NCBI GenBank assembly: GCA_016721315.1
Contig: JADKIL010000005.1
Coordinates: 124,001-188,000 of the forward strand
DNA: 64,000 nucleotides
Origin: Candidatus Villigracilis vicinus
Lineage (GTDB): Bacteria > Chloroflexota > Anaerolineae > Anaerolineales > Villigracilaceae
Direction: 5' to 3'
The notes under the pieces were generated by a model. The model saw only the letters and a list, made by a program, of their open reading frames with translations. It was not told the origin of the DNA and did no database searches. The position numbers were made by a program, and so were the translations under genes. Shown here one piece after another: positions 43,218 through 52,425 of this stretch; position 1 is the first letter of the stretch; the number at the start of each line of letters is the position of its first letter.

Positions 43218-45239
43218 TCAGGACTCCGATACGGGCAGAGGGATTTTATAACTCAACATCGTGCCGCGCCCAATTTCAGAATCGATCATCAACTCGCCGC
43301 CCAACGCCAGCACACGTTCGCGCATTCCGCGCAAACCATAATGCCCCGCAGGCATGGCATGTACATCAAAGCCAGTGCCATCATCTCTCACACCCACATA
43401 CAAAAAAGTGTCAACGCTCACATGCACGTTCACACTCCGCCCGCCGCTATGCTTCACCACATTATGCAGCGCCTCACGCAACACCCAGGCTGCTTCACTT
43501 GCAATATTCTTTTGGACAATGACCACCTGCGGCACCTCCAGCGTTATCGACAATAATGCCCCGCCTTCGGGTCCGCTTCGGTTAGAAAACGCCTCGCACT
43601 CCGCCCGAACAGATTCAGCAAAATCGACCTTTTCCTCGCCGGAAGCGTTGCGCAGTTGGTCGAGCATCAGCCGCATCTCTTTGAGCGTATCACTTGCCAG
43701 ACTCTCCAACTCTGCCAGCTTCTCTCTAAAATCATCCGGCGCAGACTTTTTCAATCCGCGCGCCATCAGATGCAGACCAAACATCTGCTGCGTGACCGAG
43801 TCGTGCAGATCCCGCGCAATGCGCTGACGTTCTTCATACGCCGCAATCGCCTTTTGGTCTGTGATGGCTTGCTCGGTTTGTTCCTTTACCCGTGATTCAA
43901 GGTTCCGATTTAACTCATACAGCGACTCGTATGCATTAGCATATGCCAGCGCCAAAGCCGCCTGCCCAGCCAGCGCGTTGAGGCGTCTTACCTCATCCGC
44001 ATCATAGTGCGGACCCGCGCGGCGCGGACCCAGCCAGTAGCCGCCAACGGTGACGCTCCCCGCCACGAGACGTATATTCCAGGCGGGTACAGCATGGGGC
44101 GGTGGAACGTCTGGTTCGGGAAACAACTTTAGTGCCCCCCACTCTGCACCGATCTGGCTTGGAAAGACTTCGCTGAGCAGATGCATGATCTCATCCCGTC
44201 GATTGGCACGGGCAAGCAGGTATTGCATAGACTGAACAGCCGATTCAAATTTAAGCCGGTCTGGGTAGAGGATCTTATCCAACCAGGTCTGAATGAGTTT
44301 GCGGGTTGGGTCGAAGAGAACGGCAGCAACAAATAAGCTAATGATCGGAGCAAGCGGTCGTGAAGTCAGTGAATCGGCAAAGAGGGAGGTCAGGCTGGTA
44401 GTGAGAGCCAGGTATAGCGTCAGAAGAAGAAGCGAGGCAGAGCCATAGACCAGAGTTCGCCTGAGGGCGCGGTCAATGCCAAAGAGGTCGTGCCGTAATA
44501 CGGCGTAGGCAATTCCAAATGGAACAATGAGTTGAAAGATAAGCAACAGGTTGTAGGAGAAGATATTCAAACCCAATGCCAGAGTAAGCGGACGGATCCA
44601 CAGCGGCACTTCGGCGAGAAACATGCTCATGCCAACGATGCGGGCGCGCTGAGCATCGACCAGATGTTCCGGGTTGAGATCGCGGGCAGAGACTAGCAGG
44701 TTTCGAATAAAAAAGATGATGACAAAGGTAAACCAGCCAAAACAAAGAGTTGCCAACAAGACCCGCTGCCAGGCAACCCGGCTGATAAATAAAAGGAAAA
44801 GCAGAAGAGCTGAAAAGCCGTATCCGGCAATCACGGTATGAAGTGAAGCGCCTGTATGGCGCGGAAATCGAACACTGACATGCAGCGCCATCGGCAGCAA
44901 AATGGAAGCCTGCACCAACCGAACGATAATGTACGGGTCTAAAAATGTGACCAGGAAATTACCGGGGTGAATAACAGGCAGGTCATTGACTTCAAATGGA
45001 ACACTGAGAAAGAAAGCAAAGAAGATCGAAAAACAGGAAATGAGGGTGTGGCTGGACTGCGGGCGCAGTACCGCTGGAATCAACCCGGTTCCAAGCATCA
45101 AAATTGAGACAACAAAAGAAAAAGGGGTTACCGCCTGACGCATGGGTATGCCGCTTTGAGCAGCAGCCCAGCCAAATAGAATGACGTTAAAAACAAAAAC
45201 GATTAGGATCGGCAGGAATAATGCAGTGTTCTTTCTCAT
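43218..45239 (-). CDS. Membrane sensor histidine kinase (NarL partner, HisKA_3 type)
   Basis: A 673-residue sensor. The N-terminal third has about eight membrane helices (to residue about 240). A central region (about 300-425) resembles a GAF sensor (LPEV-type strands with LNALAGQAALALAYANAYESL). A coiled coil leads to the HisKA_3 phosphorylation site EERQRIARDLHDSVTQQMFGLHLMARGLKK, then a HATPase domain (VLREALHNVVKHSGG, VRDDGTGFD, GHYGLRGMRERVLALGG). It autophosphorylates and passes phosphate to the regulator encoded 50 bases downstream. The signal is unknown; the many helices suggest a membrane-soluble or membrane-state cue. Confidence 0.94.
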   Translation of the reverse strand: MRKNTALFLPILIVFVFNVILFGWAAAQSGIPMRQAVTPFSFVVSILMLGTGLIPAVLRPQSSHTLISCFSIFFAFFLSVPFEVNDLPVIHPGNFLVTFLDPYIIVRLVQASILLPMALHVSVRFPRHTGASLHTVIAGYGFSALLLFLLFISRVAWQRVLLATLCFGWFTFVIIFFIRNLLVSARDLNPEHLVDAQRARIVGMSMFLAEVPLWIRPLTLALGLNIFSYNLLLIFQLIVPFGIAYAVLRHDLFGIDRALRRTLVYGSASLLLLTLYLALTTSLTSLFADSLTSRPLAPIISLFVAAVLFDPTRKLIQTWLDKILYPDRLKFESAVQSMQYLLARANRRDEIMHLLSEVFPSQIGAEWGALKLFPEPDVPPPHAVPAWNIRLVAGSVTVGGYWLGPRRAGPHYDADEVRRLNALAGQAALALAYANAYESLYELNRNLESRVKEQTEQAITDQKAIAAYEERQRIARDLHDSVTQQMFGLHLMARGLKKSAPDDFREKLAELESLASDTLKEMRLMLDQLRNASGEEKVDFAESVRAECEAFSNRSGPEGGALLSITLEVPQVVIVQKNIASEAAWVLREALHNVVKHSGGRSVNVHVSVDTFLYVGVRDDGTGFDVHAMPAGHYGLRGMRERVLALGGELMIDSEIGRGTMLSYKIPLPVSES

Positions 45240-45255
45240 ACCGAAAATGCCGGGG

Positions 45256-45921
45256 TCATTTATTCAGGAGGTCGAGTAGTTTTGGGGTATCAGAAATGAT
45301 CACATCTGCACCGAATTTTTGCAGCTCTGGCTCTTCACCAAAACCGCACAGGACACCCACGGTTTGCGTACCTGCCGCCTTACCCGCACGGATGTCCACG
45401 GTGGTATCGCCGATCATCAGGCAGTTTTCAGGAGCGACGTTCATTTTCTTTGCAGCCAACAACACCGGGTCGGGATAGGGTTTGGTATGAGTTGCCGACA
45501 AACCAGTGATGACAACATCGAAATATTTTACAAGATCGAATTGCTCAAGAAACCGCATGGTCCCTTTTTCGTCGCGTGCGCTGACGACTGCCATGGGATA
45601 GCGTCCGTGCAGTTGTTTGAGCATCTCATCCACACCGGGGACAAGCAGAAAGGTCTTTTCGGTATGTGTTCGGTGGCGCGAAAGCCAGTTGATGACAGCG
45701 ATCATTTCATCATCAAGATGAAGCGTATCGGCAAGACCAAGCAAGGCATTTCCGGGTGCTTCGACCCACATCACAAAGCGCCGCGCTGCATGGTCGGGAT
45801 CCTTGAAAAGAAAGCGCGGAAAAAATTTCGCCATTTTCCGGGCATATAGGTCATCGGTATCGCTGAGCGTTCCATCCACGTCGAAACATAGCGCTTTAAT
45901 TTTAGAAATATTAAGGGGCAT
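45256..45921 (-). CDS. HAD-family phosphatase, phosphoglycolate-phosphatase-like
   Basis: A 221-residue cytoplasmic hydrolase. Motif I LCFDVDGTLSDTD holds the nucleophile and acid-base Asp; motif II is VVSARD, motif III the Lys in THTKPYPD, motif IV MIGDTTVDIRAGKAAG. A helical cap lies between I and II. This is the Gph/PpaX type; the substrate is probably a small phosphorylated metabolite. A TACAAT ends six bases before the ATG with no Shine-Dalgarno, so the mRNA may be leaderless. Divergent from the kinase at 45965. Confidence 0.92.
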   Translation of the reverse strand: MPLNISKIKALCFDVDGTLSDTDDLYARKMAKFFPRFLFKDPDHAARRFVMWVEAPGNALLGLADTLHLDDEMIAVINWLSRHRTHTEKTFLLVPGVDEMLKQLHGRYPMAVVSARDEKGTMRFLEQFDLVKYFDVVITGLSATHTKPYPDPVLLAAKKMNVAPENCLMIGDTTVDIRAGKAAGTQTVGVLCGFGEEPELQKFGADVIISDTPKLLDLLNK

Positions 45922-45927
45922 GGATTA

Positions 45928-45949
45928 ATTGTACCAAAGGGACTATACT
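45928..45949. promoter_or_regulatory. Divergent -10 elements between phosphatase and GAF/PAS kinase genes
   Basis: TACAAT on the minus strand (45933-45928) is six bases from the phosphatase ATG; TATACT on the plus strand (45944-45949) is 15 bases from the kinase ATG. Neither start codon has a good Shine-Dalgarno. The two promoters would overlap within about 40 bases. Confidence 0.45.
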
Positions 45950-45964
45950 TATATAGACCTTAGC

Positions 45965-48103
45965 ATGACCGAAGACCAAAATCGTTCCCTTCTCGAATTA
46001 CTTGTAAAAGTCAGCCGTGAAGTTGCCACCGCGCTAGACCTTCGGACGGTGCTACAACGGGTTCTTTACGCCTGCCTTCAACACGTCGGCGGGGAACGCG
46101 GCAGCATCATCGTGATGGATGATCTCGGCAAAGCCGTGGATGCCACCATCGTATACGGCAAGCAATTCCACGATCACACCACACAACAGTTACGCGATAC
46201 GGTCGAGCGGGGTCTGGCGGGCTGGGTGGTGCAAAACCGAAAAGCCGTCCTCGTACCTGATACCAGTCGTGATGAACGCTGGCTGCGGCGCGAAGACGAT
46301 GCCGTGGAAAAGAGCGGAGCCAAGTCTGCGATCTGTGTGCCATTGCTGGCACGCGAACGTTTTGTAGGCGTGTTGACCCTGGTTCATTCCGTCCCCAATA
46401 CCTTCAATGAAGAACATCTGGAATTGGTGCAAGCCATTTCCGATCAGGCAAGTGTGGCAGTGCTCAATGCACGCCTCTACACCGAAACACAGCGCACGGC
46501 GCGAGTCATGTCGGCGTTGGCTGAAGGTGCGGCTGCCATCAACTCATCCCTTGAAATGCAGGATGTGTTGCGGCGCATCCTTAACCAGACCATGCAGGCG
46601 CTGCAAGTCGAAACCGTGGCACTGGCATTGATCGACCCAACCGGCAATGAATTGGTCTTTCAGGCGGCAGCAGGAAATAACTCCGGCAGCATTCCGGGGC
46701 TTCGTACTCCTGCCGGACAAGGTTTGACTGGAAAGGTGATCGAAGATGGGCACGGATTGGTGATCCCAGCCGTTAAACAGGATCCATCCTTCGAAAAGAC
46801 CGATAAGTTGAGCGGGGTGGATATGCGCGCACTTGCCATCGCTCCGATCCAGTTGCATGGAAGTGTCATCGGGGTGTTGGAAGCGATCAACCCCATCTCC
46901 GGCGCATTCGACCCGGATGCATTGGTGGTGATGACCGGTCTGGGCAGTCTCGCAGGAACGACCATCGACAATTCGAAATTATTCGAGCAGCTGCAAAATG
47001 CTCACAGGCATTACCGCGAGCTGTTCGAAGACAGCGCCGACCCCATCCTTATTACAGATTGGGAAGGCAAGGTTTTGGAAGTGAATCGCCGCGCAGTCAC
47101 GTTAAGCGGGTACACGAACACCGAACTCCATTCCTTGAGCATTGACCAGCTTCATGAAGTAAGTTGGAACAAAACCGGGTTGAACTTTGAAAACCTGAGA
47201 ACCGGTGAAGCCTGCGTTTACGAATCCGGGCTGCAGCGTCAGGATGGCGGTACCGTTCCGGTGGAAGTCTACGCCCGCCGTGTAGAGTTCGACGATGCAG
47301 AATCCGTCCAATGGATATTTAGGGATATTACCGCACGCAAAGAGCTGGATGCCCTGCGCGATGACATGACTTCGATGATCTTCCACGACCTGCGCTCACC
47401 TTTGGGCAATATCGTTTCGAGCCTTGAAATGATGAGCACACTCATGCCCGAAGACGAAACGCTGAACTCGATGCTCAACATCGCCAAGAATTCGACCGGG
47501 CGCATCCAACGGTTGGTGAACTCTCTGCTCGATATCAACCGCCTCGAAGCCGGTCAACAGATCGTTGACCAGAACTCCATCGACCCGGTGGCATTGGTGC
47601 GTGAATCGATCCGCGATGTGGAGCCTTCGGTCACAGCACGCCAGCACACATTGACCAATCGCGCCAACAGCGTGTTGCCGCTTATCTGGGTGGATGTGGA
47701 CATGATCTACCGTGTCTTGATCAATCTTTTGGAAAATTCGACCAAGTTCACGCCGGTCGGCGGGCGCATTGATATTGGTGCCCAGACCAGTGAAGATGGC
47801 TTGTTCGTAAAATTCTGGGTGCGCGATAATGGTCCCGGCATTCCACCAGCCGAACGAGAACGTATCTTCGAAAAATTCGCCCGCTTACGCGGCAAGAACA
47901 AACCCGGCGGGTTAGGCGTGGGGCTGGCATTTTGCCGGCTGGCAGTTCATGCCCACGGCGGTGAGATCTGGGTTGACAGTGAAGTTGGAAAAGGCACAAC
48001 CTTCTGGCTGACATTGCCGGTTGCGCAAATGCAATCCGCTGGTAAACTCAAGCGCCAAACCGGACGGCTGACCTTCAAGCCAGACCGCACCCCCACCCGA
48101 TAA
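45965..48103 (+). CDS. Cytoplasmic GAF-GAF-PAS histidine kinase
   Basis: A 712-residue soluble sensor kinase. Start 45965 is preferred over an in-frame TTG at 45929 that overlaps the likely promoter. Domains: GAF 1 (about 15-170, SIIVMDDLGKAV...VCVPLLARERFVGVLTL), GAF 2 (about 180-335), PAS (about 345-455, LFEDSADPILITDWEGKVLEVNRRAVTLSGY), HisKA with FHDLRSPLGNIVSSLEMM, and HATPase (NLLENSTKFT, VRDNGPGIPP, GLGVGLAFCRLAVHAHGG). No membrane helix and no adjacent response regulator, so its partner is elsewhere. Signals unknown. Confidence 0.94.
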   Translation: MTEDQNRSLLELLVKVSREVATALDLRTVLQRVLYACLQHVGGERGSIIVMDDLGKAVDATIVYGKQFHDHTTQQLRDTVERGLAGWVVQNRKAVLVPDTSRDERWLRREDDAVEKSGAKSAICVPLLARERFVGVLTLVHSVPNTFNEEHLELVQAISDQASVAVLNARLYTETQRTARVMSALAEGAAAINSSLEMQDVLRRILNQTMQALQVETVALALIDPTGNELVFQAAAGNNSGSIPGLRTPAGQGLTGKVIEDGHGLVIPAVKQDPSFEKTDKLSGVDMRALAIAPIQLHGSVIGVLEAINPISGAFDPDALVVMTGLGSLAGTTIDNSKLFEQLQNAHRHYRELFEDSADPILITDWEGKVLEVNRRAVTLSGYTNTELHSLSIDQLHEVSWNKTGLNFENLRTGEACVYESGLQRQDGGTVPVEVYARRVEFDDAESVQWIFRDITARKELDALRDDMTSMIFHDLRSPLGNIVSSLEMMSTLMPEDETLNSMLNIAKNSTGRIQRLVNSLLDINRLEAGQQIVDQNSIDPVALVRESIRDVEPSVTARQHTLTNRANSVLPLIWVDVDMIYRVLINLLENSTKFTPVGGRIDIGAQTSEDGLFVKFWVRDNGPGIPPAERERIFEKFARLRGKNKPGGLGVGLAFCRLAVHAHGGEIWVDSEVGKGTTFWLTLPVAQMQSAGKLKRQTGRLTFKPDRTPTR

Positions 48104-48178
48104 GCACTAACCGCTCAGATCGAGCCAAAGAGCCCTGCGGCGCGGGAATTTCGAAAGGAAATTTTTTTCAAAATCATC

Positions 48179-49036
48179 ATGCAGGAAATTACCAAGAATA
48201 TCTTTATTGAAGACCAGTTCCTGGGCGTTACGCTGGGTGTGATCGTTACCCCCCGTGGGTTGATCCAGATCGACGCGCCCCCGTCGCCGGAAGACGCCCG
48301 TTCCTGGCGTGCTTCGCTCATGAATTTAGGTGGCGGCATCGACCGGTTGTTGATCAACATGGATGCCCACCCAGACCGCACCCTTGGCGCACGCGCCATG
48401 GATTGCACTGTTGCGGCTCATGAAAAGACCGCTTATATTTTCCGTACCCGCCCCAGTACCTTTAAGGCACAGGGCGAAGAGACCGGCGCCGATTGGGAAT
48501 CCATTCCCGGCTTGGGCAGTGTGCGCTGGGCCCCCCCCGAAATCTCATTTGTGGATCAAATGACGCTGCACTGGGGCAGTTCGCCCGTCATACTTGAACA
48601 CCGCCCCGGTCCATCCGTGGGCTCCATTTGGGTCCATATGCCTGCCGAGAAAGTGCTCTTCGTAGGCGATATGGTCATGAAGAATCAGCCGCCTTTCCTC
48701 GCCGGGTCGAACCTTAAAGCCTGGCTGGAATCGCTCAACCTGCTGCTCGAACCTGAATATAAAGGGTACACGTTTATCAGCAGTCGCGGCGGCGTGGTCA
48801 ATTCGAGTGCCATTAAAGCCCAGTACGATTTCCTCAAACATATTCACGATAAGTTGAATAAATCCACGACAAAAAAACCGAACCCCGCGGCTGTGGAAAA
48901 GATGGTTACTTCATTGCTCACCTGGTTCAAAGCACCCTCTGCACGCCAGAAGCAATTTGCCCAACGCCTGCGCTATGGCTTGATGCACTACAACGCGCGT
49001 CAATACCATGCCCCAACCGGTACGCCTGAAGATTGA
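48179..49036 (+). CDS. Metallo-beta-lactamase-fold protein with altered metal site
   Basis: A 285-residue protein with the MBL strand pattern (LGVTLGVIVTPRGLIQIDAPPSPEDARSW...), AEKVLFVGDMVMKNQPPFL near the usual second metal ligands, and a helical C-terminal extension. The signature HxHxDH reads DxHxDR (Asp62, His64, Asp66, Arg67), so two of four ligands are changed. It may bind metal differently or be non-hydrolytic. Its stop overlaps the asparaginase start (TGATG), indicating coupled translation and perhaps a shared pathway. Confidence 0.8.
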   Translation: MQEITKNIFIEDQFLGVTLGVIVTPRGLIQIDAPPSPEDARSWRASLMNLGGGIDRLLINMDAHPDRTLGARAMDCTVAAHEKTAYIFRTRPSTFKAQGEETGADWESIPGLGSVRWAPPEISFVDQMTLHWGSSPVILEHRPGPSVGSIWVHMPAEKVLFVGDMVMKNQPPFLAGSNLKAWLESLNLLLEPEYKGYTFISSRGGVVNSSAIKAQYDFLKHIHDKLNKSTTKKPNPAAVEKMVTSLLTWFKAPSARQKQFAQRLRYGLMHYNARQYHAPTGTPED

Positions 49037-50091
49037 TGAATGCCCAGAAGCCAGTTCTTGAACTGAAGCGGGGCTCGGTTGTCGAGGCTACTCACCACGG
49101 CTCCATTGCAGTGGTGACAACCGATGGAACCCTGCTGCACTCTTACGGCGACCCTTACACGGTCGCCTTTTTGCGCTCATCTGCCAAGCCGTTTCAGGCT
49201 ATCCCTTTTGTGGAAGCGGGCGGTGTAGAGCACTTTCACTATACCCAGCGTGAACTTTCCATCTCCTGCGCATCGCATGAGACCGCACAGATGCACCTCG
49301 ATACAGTGGCTGCCATGCAGAAAAAGATCGGCATCGCAGAGAGCAACTTGCAATGCGGCCCACACCTGCCGGGTGATGTAAAAAAGTTAAAGGAAGTCAT
49401 CCGACAGGAACTTCCCCTCACTGCCAACTTTAGCAATTGCTCGGGGAAGCACACCACCATGCTGGCATTCGCAAAGATGCGCGGACTTCCGCTCGAGAAC
49501 TATCTCGCGCACGAACACCCCATTCAGCAGGATATCCTCAAGACTCTCGCCGACATGTGCAGCATGGACTCGAAAGATGTTCAGATCGGCACAGATGGCT
49601 GTTCTGCCCCCAACTTTGCCCTGCCGCTTTACAACTCGGCGCTTGGCATGGCACGCATCTGTGACCCGCGCCAACTCCCCTCTGCCCGTGCCGCCGCCTG
49701 CAAAAAGATCACCGACGCCATAACGGCATTCCCTGAAATGATCAGTAACTTTGGCGAATTCGATTGTGAATTGATGAAAACTGCCGGAGGCAGGATCATC
49801 ACCAAGCGCGGAGCAGAAGGCTTTCAGATCATTGGCATTATGCCGGGCGTTATCCATGAACAAGGGGTGGGCATTGCCTTCAAAGTCACAGACGGCGACA
49901 AATCTTCCATGGACAACGAACTCGAAACGCACACCCGCGTCCGCCCGCCGGTGGCATTGGAAATCCTGCGTCAGCTTGGGGCATTGACCGAAGCGCAGAT
50001 GCAAGCCTTGGCTGCGTTCGGACCCGAAAAAATCCTAAAAAATCTTGCCGGTCTTGTCACCGGCAAGCTCTACCCCACTTTCAAATTATGA
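49036..50091 (+). CDS. Asparaginase, class represented by Rhizobium etli AnsA (asparaginase II family)
   Basis: A 351-residue amidohydrolase that would convert L-asparagine to aspartate and ammonia. Matches: RSSAKPFQ with Ser48 and Lys51, the CASH motif (SISCASHETAQM), NCSGKHTTM with the Cys/Lys metal or structural pair, and DGCSAPNFALPL. These fit the family unrelated to E. coli AnsA/AnsB. Cytoplasmic, with no signal peptide. The ATG overlaps the stop of the MBL-fold gene. A terminator follows at 50105-50137. Confidence 0.92.
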   Translation: MNAQKPVLELKRGSVVEATHHGSIAVVTTDGTLLHSYGDPYTVAFLRSSAKPFQAIPFVEAGGVEHFHYTQRELSISCASHETAQMHLDTVAAMQKKIGIAESNLQCGPHLPGDVKKLKEVIRQELPLTANFSNCSGKHTTMLAFAKMRGLPLENYLAHEHPIQQDILKTLADMCSMDSKDVQIGTDGCSAPNFALPLYNSALGMARICDPRQLPSARAAACKKITDAITAFPEMISNFGEFDCELMKTAGGRIITKRGAEGFQIIGIMPGVIHEQGVGIAFKVTDGDKSSMDNELETHTRVRPPVALEILRQLGALTEAQMQALAAFGPEKILKNLAGLVTGKLYPTFKL

Positions 50092-50104
50092 AAAAGTCTT
50101 ACTC

Positions 50105-50137
50105 CAGAGCGCACAGAGTTTTTCTACGTGCGCTCTG
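50105..50137 (+). terminator. Terminator after the asparaginase gene
   Basis: A perfect 10-bp stem (CAGAGCGCAC / GTGCGCTCTG), 13-base loop, then TTTATTTT. Confidence 0.75.
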
Positions 50138-50162
50138 TTTATTTTGAGGTTAAATCTTCACC

Positions 50163-50828
50163 ATGACTGATCTAAAACAACGTGCCTTGCAAATCCATGA
50201 AACTCTGCTAAAAGTCTTTGGCGAGCCCATCTGGCGCAATCCTCTGCCCGCCATTGATGAACTCGTCTCCACCATTCTTTCGCAAAACACAAATGATGTG
50301 AACCGCGACCGCGCCTTTGAAGCCTTGCGCAAACGTTTCCCCACTTGGGAGATCGTACGCGATGCAAACGAAACGGATGTGATCGACGCCATTCGCCCGG
50401 CGGGACTTGGCAATCAAAAAGGTCCGCGGATTCAGCAGGTGCTGCGCGCCATTACAAAGGAACGCGGCGCGCTCAATCTGGACTTTTTAGCGGGTCTACC
50501 GACCGAAGAAGCCCGTGCCTGGCTGACGAAGTTCAACGGCGTCGGACCGAAAACTGCTGCGATCGTCTTATGTTTCGCATTAGGCATTCCCGCCTTCCCT
50601 GTAGACACACATGTCTACCGCGTGACCGGTCGCCTCGGTCTACGCCCCGAGAGGATGACATTGGAGCAGGCACACCCGCATCTCGAAGCGGTCTTCCCGC
50701 CAGAGGCGTATTACGCTGCACACTTGAACATCATCCGCCTGGGACGTGAGGTATGTAGTGCTCGCAAGCCGCTGTGCCCGCAATGCCCGGTCAAGCATTT
50801 GTGCGATTTCAAAGAGAAAACAAAATAA
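50163..50828 (+). CDS. nth: Endonuclease III-type DNA glycosylase
   Basis: A 221-residue base-excision repair enzyme with glycosylase and AP-lyase activity. The helix-hairpin-helix FNGVGPKTAAIVL holds the catalytic Lys; the catalytic Asp is in FPVDTHVYRV. The C-terminus has the four-cysteine cluster loop with spacing C-x6-C-x2-C-x5-C (CSARKPLCPQCPVKHLC), as in E. coli Nth. It is a divergent member of the family. A weak GAGGT lies 14 bases before the ATG. Confidence 0.94.
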   Translation: MTDLKQRALQIHETLLKVFGEPIWRNPLPAIDELVSTILSQNTNDVNRDRAFEALRKRFPTWEIVRDANETDVIDAIRPAGLGNQKGPRIQQVLRAITKERGALNLDFLAGLPTEEARAWLTKFNGVGPKTAAIVLCFALGIPAFPVDTHVYRVTGRLGLRPERMTLEQAHPHLEAVFPPEAYYAAHLNIIRLGREVCSARKPLCPQCPVKHLCDFKEKTK

Positions 50829-50875
50829 AAATCCCGAAGGGATGAAATTATTTAGAAAGACATAAAACAAAATGG

Positions 50876-50925
50876 AACCCTGAAGAGGCGTCATAATTCT
50901 AGATTTATGACACCCCTTCGGGGTT
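50876..50925. repeat. Long imperfect palindrome between nth and ybaK-like genes
   Basis: Arms of 21 bases (50876-50896 and 50905-50925) are complementary except for three positions that would be G-U pairs in RNA. The right arm contains CACCCCTTCGGGGTT. It lies in a 177-base gap and may be a terminator or a member of a dispersed repeat family. Confidence 0.65.
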
Positions 50926-51005
50926 CGTTATTTTCATCTTACCAATCTATAATCCTATCAATCCTTCGGATTTGAAGAAATGCCAAAGGTATAATTGACT
51001 AACCT

Positions 51006-51473
51006 ATGAACCAGCCTCCTGTCAGCATCGCCTTAGAGAAACTAAATATCCCCCACCAAATCTTTCGGCATGAAACGCCGGCGGATTCGTTCGAGAAAGC
51101 CGCCAGTGACCGCGGTCAGCGCCCTTCGCAAATTGTGCGCACGATCCTCTTCCGCGTGACGGAGGATGAGTTCGCGCTCGCCCTCGTGGCAGGACCGGGG
51201 CAGATCTCGTGGAAAATTTTGCGGAAGCTGCTGGGTAAATCACGTATCACGATGGCAACCGAAGAAGAAGTGCTGGCAGTTACCGGCTATCGCATCGGGA
51301 CGGTGGGTCCGTTTGGGTTGTTGAGACCAGTGCGGATGTTCATCGAAACGGGGGTCTTACAAGAAGAGGAAGTATCCATTGGGTCAGGTATGCGTGATAC
51401 AGCGGTTATTATCAAAAGCGCAGACTTGAAGAAGGCTTTGGGGAATGTGGACGTTGTAGAATTGTTTGAGTGA
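51006..51473 (+). CDS. YbaK/ProX-type aminoacyl-tRNA deacylase
   Basis: A 155-residue protein of the YbaK/EbsC family, which hydrolyses mischarged Cys-tRNA(Pro) or Ala-tRNA(Pro). Family features: LNIPHQIFRHE, RPSQIVRTILFRV, ALALVAGPGQISWKILRKLLGKSRITMATEEEV, then TGYRIGTVGPFGLL and SIGSGMRDTAVIIKSADL. The invariant Lys normally found in this family appears in the KLLGKSR segment. A TATAAT ends ten bases before the ATG without a clear Shine-Dalgarno. Confidence 0.9.
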   Translation: MNQPPVSIALEKLNIPHQIFRHETPADSFEKAASDRGQRPSQIVRTILFRVTEDEFALALVAGPGQISWKILRKLLGKSRITMATEEEVLAVTGYRIGTVGPFGLLRPVRMFIETGVLQEEEVSIGSGMRDTAVIIKSADLKKALGNVDVVELFE

Positions 51474-51482
51474 AAATATTTC

Positions 51483-51547
51483 AGACGATGGACGATAGAC
51501 CGTAGACCGCAGGGCATCTATCGTCCATAATCAGTAGTCTATCGTCT
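51483..51547. repeat. Palindromic intergenic repeat, family A copy 4
   Basis: An inner perfect 12-bp stem ATGGACGATAGA (51488-51499) / TCTATCGTCCAT (51517-51528) and outer AGACGAT (51483-51489) / ATCGTCT (51541-51547). The loop has CCGTAGACCGCAGGG. It lies between two co-directional genes. Confidence 0.7.
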
Positions 51548-51573
51548 TCGGTCAAAAAAAATGGAGAATAACA

Positions 51574-52413
51574 ATGAGCTATAAACAACGCGTGATCGAT
51601 TTTGTTGAGATCGAATGGGCAGGATATGTTGAGCGCTTTAATCGCCTCCCTGAACTGGACGGCTCGAAGCGTGTGCGCAATCAAGGCTATGAACGCTTTC
51701 GAGACATGCTGGCACACATCCTTGCCTGGTGGGAAGATGTAATGCCGATCGTACTGGCAATTGCCGAGAACCGTGAGTTCGAAAAGAAAAAATACGATTT
51801 CGATGCCTTTAACGCGGAAGCGGTTGCAAAATATAAAGACTGGGACGAAGCCGAGTTCCTGGCTCACTTTGAGAAAACGCGTCAGAAAGCCGCAGCAGAT
51901 CTGAGGTCCATGAACGAAGCGGCATTCGAAGATCGTCGCATTCAGGGACGGCTCAACGGCGTCTTCATCCATCATGCCCGCGAACATCTGGTCGCATTGA
52001 GCAAGTTCCTTACGTTGGATACACTTGAACATGAATGGAAAGCATTACCGGCAAAATTCGATGCATCCGATAAAAAAGAAGAGTATTTGAAAAAAGAAGG
52101 TTTGTCGCGTTTTGGCGATGTGCTGGCACATGCATTTGCATGGTGGGAAGAGGGTGTGATCGCGGTACAGGGTGCGCTGAAAGACCCGGGGTTCGTGTAC
52201 GATGGTCCGGCAAATACGGATGCGTACAATGCAGAAATCGTGGCAAAATATCAGGGAACCAGTGATGCCGAACTGCGGATACTTTTTGAGCAGAAGCGGC
52301 TTGCATTGATCGACCTCGTGCGCGGGTTGCCTGAGAGCGCCTTTGAAATCCCGACCATTGAAAACTGGCTTGCCGCAGATATTGTGGAGCACTACGACGA
52401 ACACACTCTATAG
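51574..52413 (+). CDS. Tandem-duplicated ClbS/DfsB (DUF1706) four-helix protein
   Basis: A 279-residue cytoplasmic protein made of two copies of the ClbS/DfsB four-helix bundle (about 1-135 and 136-279). The same signposts recur: FRDMLAHILAWWEDVMP with FDAFNAEAVAKYK, then FGDVLAHAFAWWEEGVI with TDAYNAEIVAKYQ. ClbS protects cells from colibactin; relatives of DinB-like fold bind metals or thiol ligands. His residues typical of the bundle remain (LAH, HHAREH). Good GGAG before the ATG. It ends 12 bases before folK. Actual role here unknown. Confidence 0.82.
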   Translation: MSYKQRVIDFVEIEWAGYVERFNRLPELDGSKRVRNQGYERFRDMLAHILAWWEDVMPIVLAIAENREFEKKKYDFDAFNAEAVAKYKDWDEAEFLAHFEKTRQKAAADLRSMNEAAFEDRRIQGRLNGVFIHHAREHLVALSKFLTLDTLEHEWKALPAKFDASDKKEEYLKKEGLSRFGDVLAHAFAWWEEGVIAVQGALKDPGFVYDGPANTDAYNAEIVAKYQGTSDAELRILFEQKRLALIDLVRGLPESAFEIPTIENWLAADIVEHYDEHTL

Positions 52414-52425
52414 AAAGGTTTCACC

